The notes beneath the pieces are model-generated. The model saw only the letters and a list, made by a program, of their open reading frames with translations. It had not been told where the DNA came from and made no database searches. From Undaria pinnatifida (taxonomy: Eukaryota; Sar; Phaeophyceae; Laminariales; Alariaceae): a DNA stretch of 64,000 nucleotides. The stretch lies in contig JABAKD010000026.1 in assembly GCA_012845835.1 (NCBI GenBank), positions 8,790,558 to 8,854,557 on the forward strand, in the 5' to 3' direction. The translations under genes were made by a program, and so were the position numbers. Of this stretch, positions 1 through 10,590 are shown one piece after another (the first letter of the stretch is position 1; every line of letters begins with the position of its first letter).

Positions 1-703
1 AGTAGAATCGTTGAGGTGTGTGATTTCTATATCTACGCATTGTTTTGGAGGCACTGCACACAGTGCATACATTAACATCTGGATTACATAGATATTGCTG
101 TTGGCTCGCGTGAACTTTGACGTTTCGATTGTACATTTTTGCACTGATGTTTGTATTTTTGTGCACCGGAGGTAAACCAGGCAGTCGATCCGATTGCGTT
201 TTTTTTGTGTTTTCCTGGTACTTCCGCAGGCAGTTGGAAATTATTGGTCAAGATAATCAAGACGGGTATATTGTTGGTGCGCTTGGGCCAGCTTAGGACA
301 AATGCGACAAAAAGTAAACTCTGCACCGAGCCGTCTGAGCCTGTATTATGGGTTTTGACAGAAACAAATGTGTTTCCTTTTGATTTCTGTTTTTTTTGTG
401 CGATGACAGAAATTGTACGTGATATATTTTTTCTGTCGTCCATACGCCAGAAGGTCTGGTATTCTGTCTTAGGTGAGAGCTGTTCTCGAGCTATGAAAGC
501 TGCAGTACGCCATGGATTTCGGTTACAAAGCAAGAGGGCGTTGACTTGTATCGAAACATATAGTGAGTACAAAAAGCGTGTACAGTCTGAGCATGCTGTA
601 GTTGGGATGTTGTTGCCAAAGCTCGGTAGGGTATGATGCACGAAAGCGAGCAGACAAGAAAATTGCTTCACTATCGTACGTGTTGTCTGCGTTTTCGTAC
701 TCT
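1..703. other. No gene seen
   Basis: Open frames exist on both strands between about 84 and 671, but they mirror each other and show no domain, splice-site pattern or compositional bias. I see nothing else in this stretch. Confidence 0.5.
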
Positions 704-711
704 CGGATTGG

Positions 712-1058
712 TAGGGCTGTGAGTCGGCATCGTTTCACGACTAATAACTACCTGGTAATTGGTAAGTGCCGTAGGTAAACTTATTGAGACTATAGTCGGC
801 AAGTAGGCTGGCGAAACCAGCTGATGGCCAGTCGACGTACCGACTTTAGACAGGCGAGCGAAGCGAGCCAAGTTGCCCCCCCTCCCCGGCAGAGGAGAGC
901 CCGCCCAAAAAGCCATAAAATGCATGCCGCATTAAGCACTCGTTCCTATAAGTATGGAAACCCAATAAGTCGGGTAGTCGGCACCTCCGGGAAACGACGA
1001 ACTATTTGTCCGACTAACAACTAGTTGGTGACTTAACTCCTACCGACTCACAGCTCTA
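712..1058. mobile_element. hAT-type MITE, 347 bp
   Basis: The element starts TAGGGCTGTGAGTCGG and ends with the near-perfect inverted copy (CCGACTCACAGCTCTA, one mismatch). The flanks are an exact 8-bp direct repeat CGGATTGG at 704-711 and 1059-1066. An 8-bp target duplication with a TAGGG-type terminal repeat is the signature of the hAT superfamily, in which Ac also begins TAGGG. There is no room for a transposase, so it is non-autonomous. The perfect duplication suggests a fairly recent insertion. Confidence 0.8.
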
Positions 1059-1066
1059 CGGATTGG

Positions 1067-1550
1067 TGTTTGGTTAGTTGTCGTGATATACCCAGGCACT
1101 CGGTATTGAAACGATAGCGTATCGATGTTCGTCGCCATGTGTTTGGGGTCGTTTCACGGGTGGCGGGCGGGGGGGGATAGGCGTGAGTCAATCAATCCTG
1201 AAGAGGAGTGTTTTGATCAGAAAATTAATCACTCGGGAATGGTTGGTTAATGAATGTGGCCTTCAAATCGTGTTACGCAAGGAACACATTCCCTTCACAG
1301 AGGCAAAACCGCAGACAGTTAAAGAAGCACAACAGCTACCCGTGCAATCTTCATATCGTCTCTCTCCAAGATGGCAACTACAGTAGTAGTGATTGAAGTC
1401 TTGAAAATATTGGTGAACTTGAGAAATAACAAACTAACCTTGATCGCTGTCGACTGGTGGACAATCTCTTGACGATCGGTCGGTGCCGTCTGGGGCGTAT
1501 ACAGCACCTGATACCGGTATTATTTAACCAATAGCAATCGTGACTGACTC
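1067..1550. other. No gene seen
   Basis: Short open frames only. There is a poly-G run near 1165-1175. I see no exon-like segment. Confidence 0.4.
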
Positions 1551-2152
1551 TACGATAGCCCCCCAAAAAATCGGCGATATCAACAACAACAACAAATTTC
1601 TTTAACGAACGTTTCATGGCTGCTCGACACGAGGAAGGATGCCATGAAAGAATACACGTGAGAGCAGCAAAGACTTTGTTGGTTAAGACAGTCAGTCGAG
1701 ACGTGCAACGATAGAGGCATGTGTATCGCTTTTTTTGTCTGAATATGTTTCCTGGATGACGGGGCCTGCTCCTTAACCTGTTAATACCGTAACCTGTTGA
1801 TACAATCGTCGGAAAGACGCCGTTTTTTTTTTTGTCTTGACTCTCGTCGAGTGTACCTCGGGCGCACATGGGATTTTGCAGCATCCGAAGGGTGCGCCAG
1901 CTAGCGTTGGGTTGCGAAAGCAACTTTGAGTTAAATCGACACACGACGCGTATGAAAATACGTGGAAGTGTGGTGAGCTTAACCTTTATTTTTCCCCATC
2001 CGCCGGAGGATGAAGAAAAAAAAAAAATCCAGCCGGCGTGGCAGTTTCGTTTTTTCGGTCCAGATCAGTTTTTGGGAGAGGTCTTGAGCTCCTGAATTGA
2101 GGGGTAGTTTTAGAAAAAACAACTATTATGGTTGGTGCTCCCCTCTATCGTA
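1551..2152. mobile_element. TACGATAG-ended repeat element, copy with nested insertion
   Basis: The segment begins TACGATAGCCCCCC and ends CTCTATCGTA, so its termini are inverted. Its left and right parts match the element at 9711-9950 (shared stretches around the phrases CTTAACCTGT, GACTCTCG, GAGAGGTCTT and AAAAAACAAC). About 140 bp in the middle are absent from that copy and correspond to a poly-A-tailed retroposon. The start of this element also matches, inverted, 2720-2813. No coding capacity is seen. The superfamily is not assigned because no clear target duplication is visible. Confidence 0.55.
1886..2027 (+). mobile_element. Poly-A-tailed retroposon, copy 1
   Basis: The unit runs from about CCGAAGGGTGCGCCAGC to GGAGGATGAAG plus a 12-A tail. 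It is absent from the otherwise similar element at 9711-9950, so it is a discrete insertion. Related copies lie at 2326-2520, 14287-14460 and 37876-37955, each ending in CGCC-GGAGGAT plus an A-run of variable length. The A tail and one 5'-shortened copy fit a SINE or the 3' end of a LINE; no RNA polymerase III boxes were confirmed. Confidence 0.55.
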
Positions 2153-2325
2153 GTAGCACGCGTCTTTCGAATCATCATCATCTCGAAAAAGGACTACGAG
2201 TCGTATCGAACCATGTCGTCGGGGTGGCACTGGGCACCGTATTTCCGGAGATACAACCGGGAGCTGGTCTCAAAACCTGCGATTTCGATAAATGACAGTT
2301 GCTGCCGGGGTTGTAACGAAGACCA

Positions 2326-2520
2326 CTGATAGGGACAGCTTGCGCTATACCTACAATGGGACCCGAAGGGTGTGCCAGCTAGCGTTGGGCTGCGAAAGCA
2401 ACTGAGTTAAATCGACACACACACACGACGCGTATATGAAAATGCGTGGAAGTGTGGTGAGCTAAAGCTTTATTTTTCCCCCCCATCCGCCGGAGGATAA
2501 AAAAAAAAAAAAAAAAAAAA
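2326..2520 (+). mobile_element. Poly-A-tailed retroposon, copy 2
   Basis: This matches the copy at 1886-2027 (GCCAGCTAGCGTTGGG, GTGGTGAGCT, CCGCCGGAGGAT) and ends in about 22 A. It has a small CA-dinucleotide expansion in the middle, and its 5' part is longer than in the first copy. Confidence 0.5.
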
Positions 2521-2573
2521 GACAGTTATGTTGGGGGGGGCTACTGCAGAACGGCTCATGCGTGCCAGAGTCA

Positions 2574-2813
2574 TTCTACGGTAGCCCCCCCAACTTTTCT
2601 TTAACCAAATCGCCGGTTTTGAAACTAGCCGACGGCCGTATCTCCTGAAATACGGTGCCCTTCGCCACCCCGACGTCATCGGTCGATAGCCCGGCGCGAA
2701 CAAGAACGTATGTGAATATTTACTTTCCATAGCATCCTTCCTCGTATCGAGCAGCGCCACGACACGTTCGTTTAAGAAAATCGCCGGTTTTGGGGGGGGC
2801 TATCATCGTAGAA
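2574..2813. mobile_element. Short inverted-repeat element with TACGATAG-type ends
   Basis: The left end reads ATTCTACGGTAGCCCCCCC. The right end reads GGGGGGGGCTATCATCGTAGAAT, an imperfect inverse of the left. The interior is related, inverted, to 1551-1650 and to 2200-2290. It looks like a third, rearranged member of the family at 1551 and 9711. Confidence 0.45.
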
Positions 2814-4328
2814 TCAATCGTCAGTTATTTTTTTTAGTATATTTTCAATTTTTCAATCTTGCCGTGCGGATGATATCGAGTCTCACACCTCTTCTTTTCT
2901 TCGGGCAGCAAAACACTTATTGGTACTGCACTTGTTGCATGCCTTTTCGTGTATTTGTGTTGTTTTTCTGTTGATCATACAGGGAGGGGGAATACTTCAT
3001 GTGTTTCAGAACTTTTTCCCCGTGGAGGAGTTATATTTTTCCATATATATATCGGCATCTGGTGGCATTTTTAGTGCAGTCGATCGGTTGATAAAACCCG
3101 GGACAACCTTCAGATAAAAATTCGACTGGAAAATCCTCAGCTACTACTGGTAAACATTAGGACCATACATACTATTTTTTGGTTCCTCGAGGAAACTTGC
3201 CGCGTTTCGCTGATTGGGTGGCGAGCGTCCTAATATTTAGTCAGCGCCATCTTGAGCAATTTTCGAAACTCTTAGGTCTCTCCGCCTCGTCGAGCAAATA
3301 CAGTACCTGGTACTGTATAGGCTATTATTCGGCCTTCCGGACTGACTGTAACTTGACCGTAATAAATACAAAGCGGACAAAAAAACGACGACGAATGATT
3401 GCCGACAAAACAAGCAGTACTGTAGTGTCATCAAGCACCTGCTGTAGAAATAGAGCGTGCACAGCAGGACGAGTACTGCCATGATGCTGCACATGTCGCA
3501 CAGCTTTTCGTTGTTGATTCGGAGATAATCTACTAATAGTCTATACGTACAGCGGCTAGAGCTGCTTCGTGCGGTCGATATAACATACCATACCATATAG
3601 CATACCTTGTGCCAGGAACAATGTAGTCTATTTTTTTTTCTCGGCGTTTTTTTTTTCCTTTGACGTCCGCTGGGGATTATTATATTGTTATGTATATTTA
3701 AAGGGTATTCGGACATATATAGCCGGGTGGTACGGTGTGAAAGAGGAGAGCGCAGTCAAGTCAGTCAGTCGCTCATGGCCGACAAAAACATGTTTTGCTT
3801 CAACTTTCTCCTGAATAAAAAACCCTCTTGACTACGTCGCCCTTCCTTCCTTCCGGCCCCCTAAAGCAAGAAAAAAATATCACATGATGACCTCGGTCGC
3901 TACGATAACCCCCCCCCCCCCTCCCCCCTCCTAGGACTACAAAACATTATACTTCGTATATATGTATATTGGGGTTGGCGTTGGTTGGCAACGACGCTGT
4001 AAGACATGCCAGTCGCTGCGTGTGCTAGAAAACCAGGATGGTACCGTTTTTTTTTCTTTTTTTCGTTTAGCGGTCACCATGATGGTTATCGAGTTAGATC
4101 ATATTGCGCGGGGTGAAGACCCTACTTCCGCACAGGGGGAATGATCGCATCACGTAGTGGGAATATGGAAAGGCACCAACGAGGCAGTTGCAAAGTAATA
4201 CCCCTTGCTGCCTCTGGAGTGGCCACGCCAGAAGACAAAGTGATTCATTGGCGAGCGCTGTCATCCATGAGCAACATAGTAGGCACAAGGTGCCGAAGTC
4301 TGTCTTGTGAGCGGTTATGGAAAGGATG
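2814..4328. other. No gene seen
   Basis: This AT-rich stretch has homopolymer runs (poly-T near 3630 and 3650, poly-C near 3910-3930). Open frames here are short and lack exon signatures. A fragment at 3050-3100 resembles 11040-11085 and so is probably repeat-derived. Confidence 0.4.
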
Positions 4329-4500
4329 CCGTTCACCCTTCATGCGACTCGCCCAACACCTCACGGCGCTTCGCGCTTGGTGCAAGCAGTGTCTGCTTGG
4401 TTTGGTGATAACCCGACGTGCTCCATCTCAGACATGGTAGGGGTACGAGAGTCTATGGTCATACGACCACAGCCAGTTACAAACTGAGCACACACCCCCC
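4329..4500 (-). repeat. Dispersed repeat R3, copy A (inverted)
   Basis: The reverse complement of this stretch matches 7900-8074 and, more distantly, 60060-60235. Shared blocks are the ACCATAGAC phrase, CACGTCGGGTT, GCACCAAGCGCGA and GGCGAGTCGC-type sequence. The family is about 170 bp long; no ends or target duplications were identified. Confidence 0.5.
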
Positions 4501-5276
4501 TTCCCCCTCAAGGCCCCGCGTCCCCCTCAAGGTCCCGCGCGCCCTGGCAAACCCTGGTAAGCTCAGCACCCGTAGAAGCGCGCAGTCAGGGCGGCAGTGC
4601 AATGTTTTTTTCTGGCCCTTCTAGCAAGGTTTAAACTAATCTACAAAACGTTAAGCCACGCCACGCAACACGGCGCACAGCACGCTCGCTGCTGACGATT
4701 CTTCCTCACCACCAACAAGGGCAACGACGGCCAATGTGTTGCACGCGGCTCGCTCCGCTTGGCGGCCAGAGACGCGCAGGTAGATGCTCACTACTCGTAC
4801 TGCTGTTGTTGCAAATGCATTGTAGCCCCATCGGTGCTTCAAGCTGGGGGGGGGGGGGGGAGGGGGGCTGTCGACAACAATATCATATAGCTCACACACT
4901 ACACGAAGCAGCCCGAGCTGCTGAGGTAGAGCATGCATGTACCCGCGAACTGCAATGCACAGATATCTCCGACACGCGCGGCGCAGCGTGACGCTAGTCG
5001 TAGTCGTAGTCATGCTGCTGCGCGCTCAAACCAAACAGGTTGGTATTAATAGTAAAATCGAATAATAATATCTGACACATTTTTTGGTGGTACTTGTCAC
5101 CCCTGGGTCCCTGCAAGATTGACAATGGCTACTATCAATATTAACACTATAATAGTAATAGCACTACTGCTGTCGCGATGTTGCGTTGCCTCCGAAAAAA
5201 CACCATGCATGGCGTCGGAACGACTTCATGGGCGCGGGAGACAGGGCGGGCAATCGAAACTACGGCCCATGACGCC
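4501..5276. other. No gene seen
   Basis: There is a 15-G run at 4846-4860. Open frames on both strands at 4651-5013 are low complexity. No splice-consistent exon was found. Confidence 0.4.
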
Positions 5277-5446
5277 TTTTTTCTTATTGCCCGTCGTTCG
5301 AGATCTGTGATACACCTCTTCATATTGGCACAGAGGGCTATTATACCCTTTTTCTTATTGCCCGTCGTTCGAGATCTATGATACACCTCTCTTCATATTT
5401 TGGCACAGAGGGCTATAACCCCTTTTCGTATCGGCATAGAGGGCTA
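5277..5446 (+). repeat. Tandem repeat, about 73-bp unit
   Basis: Two near-identical units (TTCTTATTGCCCGTCGTTCG, GATACACCTC, GGCACAGAGGGCTAT) are followed by a shorter degenerate third unit ending near 5446. Confidence 0.75.
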
Positions 5447-7089
5447 AGAGCTATATACCTAGCATGACACCTTTTCATGTTGTCATACTTGAACTAAGAG
5501 GGCAACGACACCGTCTTCTTGCAGGCCTAGCCGGTGGGATCGCACTGCCGCTCATGCATTGTCACCATCGCCACCAACTCCATCCAACTTCATCGCCAGC
5601 ATACCCGGGTGGCGTCGGCGTCAAGACGAACCCTTGCACTACTGTAAACACAAGACGCTACAAGTAGTGCTAGCACTGTAGAGGTGCACTGATGACTTTC
5701 CCCAGGCTCTTAACATGATGAGGAGCTCCAATCCTCACCCTCAAACTGTTTTTGGAGTAATCTGAGGGTGCCGCCATTGTGATCAACAAACCCCATCGTC
5801 TAGGTATACCAAAAAGTCGAATTGCAGAACAACAATGTCATTTCGACCATTTTGGGTTACGACTTTGGGTCATTAAGGAGCCCCGTCCTTCAGAAAATAT
5901 GCTCGCAAACAACTGGTATATCTTAATACCTATATAATACCTCTGCTGTAGCATGCTTCGCTACGGTACTATGGTACCTCTCGCTACGTCGCGAAAAGGT
6001 GGTACCCCGACCCTCCTTAATCCTTCGCGAATTACAAAAATATCAACCACACTAAGTCCTAGTCATGTGTCCCAAAAAACGTGGCTGCAGTTCAAAAAAA
6101 GGTAAACAATTGCCGATCCTCCTCGCTGCCGTCCGCCTCGCTTATACAAAAACCAAATAAAAAACGTGGGTGAGAGATAAAAGAAACGCCGCCATATCGT
6201 GCAGCTCCCGGCCATTTCTAGGGACGCCGCCGACATTAGGCGCGCCTCCGAGCGAAAAACTTGGCTCGACGAAAACACCACGATAAAAAATGTCACACGA
6301 AGAAAAAATATGGCGTAGAGGAGAGGCCTGAACCACTCACTACCTGCACGTCAGCTCGGACGGGTTTACTAGAGACAATTCGCAGAGGCACGCGGGACCG
6401 CAAAAGACAAAATAAACAGCAAACAAAGAGCAAACAGCGCTGACGTTGATGCCACCGCTGTGCCAAAAAAATACACACACATACAATCGAAATTACAACC
6501 ACAAACTGCCACAGCACTCATATGCGGCCGCCACCGAACTACTAACAATATTGCAACAATCGCACGTACACAAAAATTAAAGGAGAGGCCGCGAAAAAAT
6601 CACACGAGGCATCCTCATCACAAAAAGGGTACAACATGACAGCGGTATTCAAAAAAAAATGAAGGTACCCGGTACAGCAGTAGAAAGTACTCCACAGGTA
6701 ACCGCCGTCCCACCCACCCGCGCGCAAGAAGCAACCTTGAGCGCACGCACTACCAAAGAATCACCGCAATACAGCTCCTATTGCTTTTCAATTTTCTTTC
6801 CCTCAAGTTCTCTCCCGTGCCGTAGAGTATCTACGATAAAAAAACGACACGTAAAGAACGACGAGTGTTTGTTTGCACGTACATGCAAGCACTGTGGTAC
6901 AAATAGTACTGCTTGCAGTGCTTCTTTTCACCCATGAGAATTCGAGCGTTTCACAGTAACACCGTACAACGACCCCCCCCCCCCCCATCCCCCCTGTGAG
7001 TCGATCCAACCCACACCTCGCATATCAACAACCCACCACACAGCCAGCAGTTTAGCAACAGCACCACCTTACCCCACCCCCCTGTCCCC
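5447..7089. other. No gene seen; fragment of dispersed repeat R4
   Basis: At about 6048-6110 lies a fragment of a family whose core is TGTCCCCAAAAACGTGGGCG followed by CAGTTCTAAAAAGGT. Other copies are near 10785, 12835, 51195 and 63825, and one inverted near 39000. The stretch at 5740-5900 resembles units of the tandem array at 10150-10590. No exon was found. Confidence 0.4.
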
Positions 7090-7560
7090 TCACTTCCCAT
7101 GCATGGCATAAAAAAAATCCGGGACCCCCCGTGTCCCATTCGTTCCCATGCACTGATTTGACGCAACCGGGGCCCTCCATGTCCCATTCGTTCCCATGCA
7201 CGACAACGGGACCCGCGCCCATGCACGACACGACAACGATGTAAACGGGACCATCCGTGTCGCAGTCGTTCCCATGAGTGACATCGACCCAAATGGGACC
7301 CCCCTAAGTCCTATTAGTTCCCATACATGACAACGGAACCCCCCCGTGTCCCATTCGTTCCTATGCACGGCATCCAAAATGCCCGGGACCCCCAATGTCG
7401 CCATTCATTCCCGTGCACGATATCGACGGTATCGGGACCCCCCGTGTCGCATTCGCGGCCCCCTGTGGTGCATTCGGGACCCCCCCTGTCCCATTCGAGA
7501 TCCCCCGTGTCCCATTTCGTGTCCCAATCGTTCCCATGCGCGACAACGACACATCCAGGG
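7090..7560 (+). repeat. Degenerate GGGACCCCCCGTGTCCCATTCG tandem array
   Basis: A phrase close to GACCCCCCGTGTCCCATTCG followed by TTCCCATGCACGACA recurs about every 50-70 bases, with a shorter 20-odd-base phrasing near 7430-7520. It keeps several frames open on both strands, so those open frames should not be taken as genes. Confidence 0.7.
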
Positions 7561-7597
7561 CGGGAGGGAGTTCCGATTCGCTAGATCGGCGTTTTCG

Positions 7598-7791
7598 TCA
7601 TGCGTAAGCCCAGGGAAAAGCCATTTCGTCCCCCTCATCCACCATGCCCCAGCTTTGTAGCAAACCCTGACCGAACGGGAGCTTGTTCGAAAGAAACTCA
7701 GCGAGCGGAGATCCCCCCTGTAACCACACGGCGAGGCCTTGCGACGCTTGGTCAAGCCAGATGACGTACAGCGTCAACAGGCACACTCCAA
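7598..7791 (-). CDS. Possible terminal exon of an unknown membrane protein
   Basis: On the minus strand an acceptor-like TTTACCAAACGGCAG is followed by 63 codons and TGA. The segment starts with a hydrophobic stretch (VCLLTLYVIWL), then an amphipathic part (LAEFLSNKLPFGQGLLQSW) and an acidic tail ending FPWAYA. Codon third positions are GC-rich, as in the clear genes of this window and unlike nearby repeats. The incoming phase would be 1. I found no matching upstream exon; the next 300 bases upstream are dispersed repeat R3, so any partner lies further away. I do not recognise the protein, and it could be a chance open frame. Confidence 0.3.
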
Positions 7792-7899
7792 CTGCCGTTT
7801 GGTAAACACAAGGCACGAGGGGGGGGCGGGGGCGCAGAGCGTGAGGTTATTCGTTTGCAAAACTTGAGCCACAAGGAGGAGAGCACGGGTTAGGCGGGG

Positions 7900-8074
7900 G
7901 TGGGCGGGTGTGCTCATTTCATGCATAACCGTAGTTGCACGACCATAGACCCTAGCATCTCTACAATGCTGGGACGAACCACGTCGGGTTTTCACACCTA
8001 CGAGGCAGACATCGCGTGCACCAAGCGCGAGGCGCCTTGAGATGTTCGGCGAGTCGTTCGCATGAAGGGTGAGC
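7900..8074 (+). repeat. Dispersed repeat R3, copy B
   Basis: Matches the inverted copy at 4329-4500 and the copy at 60060-60235 through the phrases GTGCTCATTTCATGCAT, GACCATAGACCCT, ACGTCGGGTTTTC and GCGTGCACCAAGCGCGAGGC. Confidence 0.5.
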
Positions 8075-8296
8075 TGCGTCCTTTCTTCGAACCAGGACGA
8101 TTGCGAGGTTAAAAGTGATCCACAGAGTTAAAAGTCACGGTCGGGTGTAACTAATTTACTACTAGTATTAGTACTAATACTAATAGTAGTACAAATACTA
8201 GCACTACGGTAGTGGAGAACTCCCGTTGGCGCTTGAGGGGGAAACTACGTGGGGAAAAAAGCCGACTACGACCCATCCTACGGTATCGGCGCAAAA

Positions 8297-8637
8297 GTTG
8301 CCTTTTTAGACATAAAACTTGCCTTCTTAGACATAAAAGTTCCCTTCTTGGACATAAAACTTGCCTTCTTAGACGTAAAAATTGCCTTCTTAAGACATAA
8401 AACTTGCCTTCTTCGACATAAAACTTGCCTTCTTAGACTTGAAACTTGCCTTCTTAGACATAAACTTGCCTTCTTAGACATGAAGCTGGCCTTTTAGACA
8501 AAAAAAATGCCTTCTTAGACATAACACTTGCCTTCTTCGACATAAAACTTGCCTTCTTCGACATAAAAATTGCCTTCTGATTAGACGTAACACTTGCCTT
8601 TCAAGACATAAAACTTGCCTTCTTAGACATATCACTT
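8297..8637 (+). repeat. 21-bp minisatellite
   Basis: About 16 copies of ACATAAAACTTGCCTTCTTAG occur with point changes and one or two length variants. The 21-bp period equals seven codons, so open frames in it read as KTCLLRH-like repeats and are artefacts of the array. There are no unique spacers between units, so it is not a CRISPR-like array. Confidence 0.9.
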
Positions 8638-8707
8638 GAGGAGCTCCATACCCCACCCAAAATGTGACTTATTGATAGAGCAAATTGAAAGTGCAACCCG
8701 ATGAACA

Positions 8708-9692
8708 ATCCCGTACTGTAGCCTAGTAGTGTAGCCTAGTAGTGTAGCCTAGTAGTGTAGCCTATTAATAGTAGTGTAGCCTATTAATAGTAGTGTAGCC
8801 TAGTAATAGTAGTGTAGCCTAGTAATAGTAGTGTGGCCTATTAATAGTAGTGTAGCCTATTAATAGTAGTGTAGCCTATTAATAGTAGTGTGGCCTAGTA
8901 ATAGTAGTGCAGCCTATTAATAGCACTGTAGCCTATTAATAGTAGTGTAGCCTAGTAGTGTAGCCTATTAATAGCAGTGTGGCCTATGAATAGTAGTGTA
9001 GCCTAGTAGTGTAGCCTAGTAGTGTAGCCTAGTAGTGTAGCCTAGCAGTGTAGCCTAGTAGTGTAGCCTATTAATAGTAGTGTGGCCTATTAATAGTAGT
9101 GTAGCCTAGTAGTGTGGCCTATTGATAGTAGTGTAGCCTAGTAGTGTAGCCTCGTAGTGTAGCCTATTAATAGCACTGTAGCCTAGCAGTGTAGCCTAGT
9201 AGTGTGGCCTAGTAGTGTAGCCTAGTAGTGTAGCCTAGTAGTGTAGCCTATTAATAGCACTGTAGCCTAGTAGTGTAGCCTATTAATAGTAGTGTAGCCT
9301 ATTAATAGTAGTGTAGCCTAGTAGTGTGGCCTATTAATAGTAGTGTAGCCTAGTAGTGTAGCCTAGTAGTGTAGCCTATTAATAGCACTGTAGCCTAGTA
9401 GTGTAGCCTAGTAGTGTAGCCTAGCAGTGTGGCCTAGTACTGTGGCCTAGTAGTGTAGCCTATGAATAGTAGTGTAGCATAGCAGTGTAGCCTAGTAGTG
9501 TGGCCTAGTAGTGTGGCCTATTAATAGTAGTGTAGCCTATTAATAGTAGTGTAGCCTAGTAATAGTAGTGTGTAGCCTATTAATAGTAGTGTAGCCTATT
9601 AATAGTACTGTAGCCTAGTAGTGTAGCCTATTAATAGTAGTGTAGCATAGTAGTGTAGCTTATTAATAGTAGTGTAGCCTATAAATAGTAGT
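8708..9692 (+). repeat. Mixed 13/19-bp minisatellite, about 1 kb
   Basis: The array is built from a short unit, GTAGTGTAGCCTA, and a long unit in which TTAATA is added (GTAGTGTAGCCTATTAATA). The two interleave irregularly over roughly 60 units. Variants include GTGG for GTAG, GCACTG for GTAGTG, and TAATA for TTAATA. No open frame of note. Confidence 0.9.
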
Positions 9693-9710
9693 ATAATAGC
9701 CGACAGGGGC

Positions 9711-9950
9711 TACGATAGCGGCATCGGTTTTCGTCGACGGGGCTCTTAACCTGTCAATACAATCGGCGGAAATTGAAATAGACTTTTTTTGTAGTTTAGC
9801 ATGACTCTCGTTCTGTACTGGGCCATGCGATTTTTCATCCGGTAGCAGTTTTTTTCTTCTCCAAAACAGTTTTTGCCTTAAGAGAGGTCTTAAGCTCCTA
9901 AAGCCAGGAACCCCAGAAAAAACAACAATGGTTGGTTCACCTCTATCGTA
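9711..9950. mobile_element. TACGATAG-ended element, copy without the nested insertion
   Basis: It begins TACGATAGCGG and ends CTCTATCGTA. It matches 1551-2152 on both sides of position 1886-2027 and so represents the empty-site form of that element. No coding capacity. Confidence 0.55.
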
Positions 9951-9975
9951 TCCTAGTAGTGTAGACTATTAATAG

Positions 9976-10125
9976 TGTACTGTATGCACTGTATGTACTG
10001 TATGTACTGTATGTACTGTATGTACTGTATGTACTGTATGTACTAACTGTATGTACTAACTGTATGTACTGTATGTGCTGTATGTACTGCTGTATGTACT
10101 GCATGTACTGTATGTACACTATTTA
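9976..10125 (+). repeat. 9-bp tandem repeat (TGTACTGTA)
   Basis: About 15 copies of TGTACTGTA with small interruptions. Confidence 0.9.
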
Positions 10126-10149
10126 TACTACTGTAGCTCAAGCAGAAGA

Positions 10150-10590
10150 AAAAGTCGTACTGTACTGCAAAACAAGAACGGCGTGGCATTCCCACGATGT
10201 GGGGTTAAGGACTCGGGCCATTCAGGAAAATATCTGGACAGAAAGTAAAAAAGTCATCATTGCAAAACAAGAGCTCGGCATTCCCACGATTTAAGGAAGC
10301 TTAAGGAAGGTTAAGGAGCCCCGCCACTTAGAATAATGTCTGGACAGAAACTAAAAAGTCATAATTCATACCTGGTATTGAAAAACAAGAATGGCGTGGA
10401 ATTCCCACGATTTGGGGATAAGGAGCCGGGCCATTGAGGGTAATGTCTCGACAAGAGAGTAAAAAGTCGTAATTGCAAAACGTTGACATTCTTACGATTT
10501 TGGGCCAAGGAGCCCCGCCATGTAGGAATTATATCTGGACAGAAAGTGCTACCCGCCATTTAGAACTGTATCTGGACAGAAAGCGCTACA
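10150..10590 (+). repeat. Tandem repeat, about 100-bp unit
   Basis: Four to five degenerate units share GCAAAACAAGAACGGCGTGG, CATTCCCACGATTTGGGG, AAGGAGCCCCGCCAT and ATATCTGGACAGAAAG. A more distant single unit lies near 5800-5900, so the unit also exists outside the array. Confidence 0.75.

Noticed and set aside
84-671. 195-codon minus-strand and 161-codon plus-strand frames
   Set aside because: Mutual shadows with no bias, domain or splice context.
8297-9692. Direct-repeat arrays resembling CRISPR
   Set aside because: Units are contiguous or vary only by a fixed TTAATA. There are no unique spacers and no cas genes, and the host is a eukaryote.
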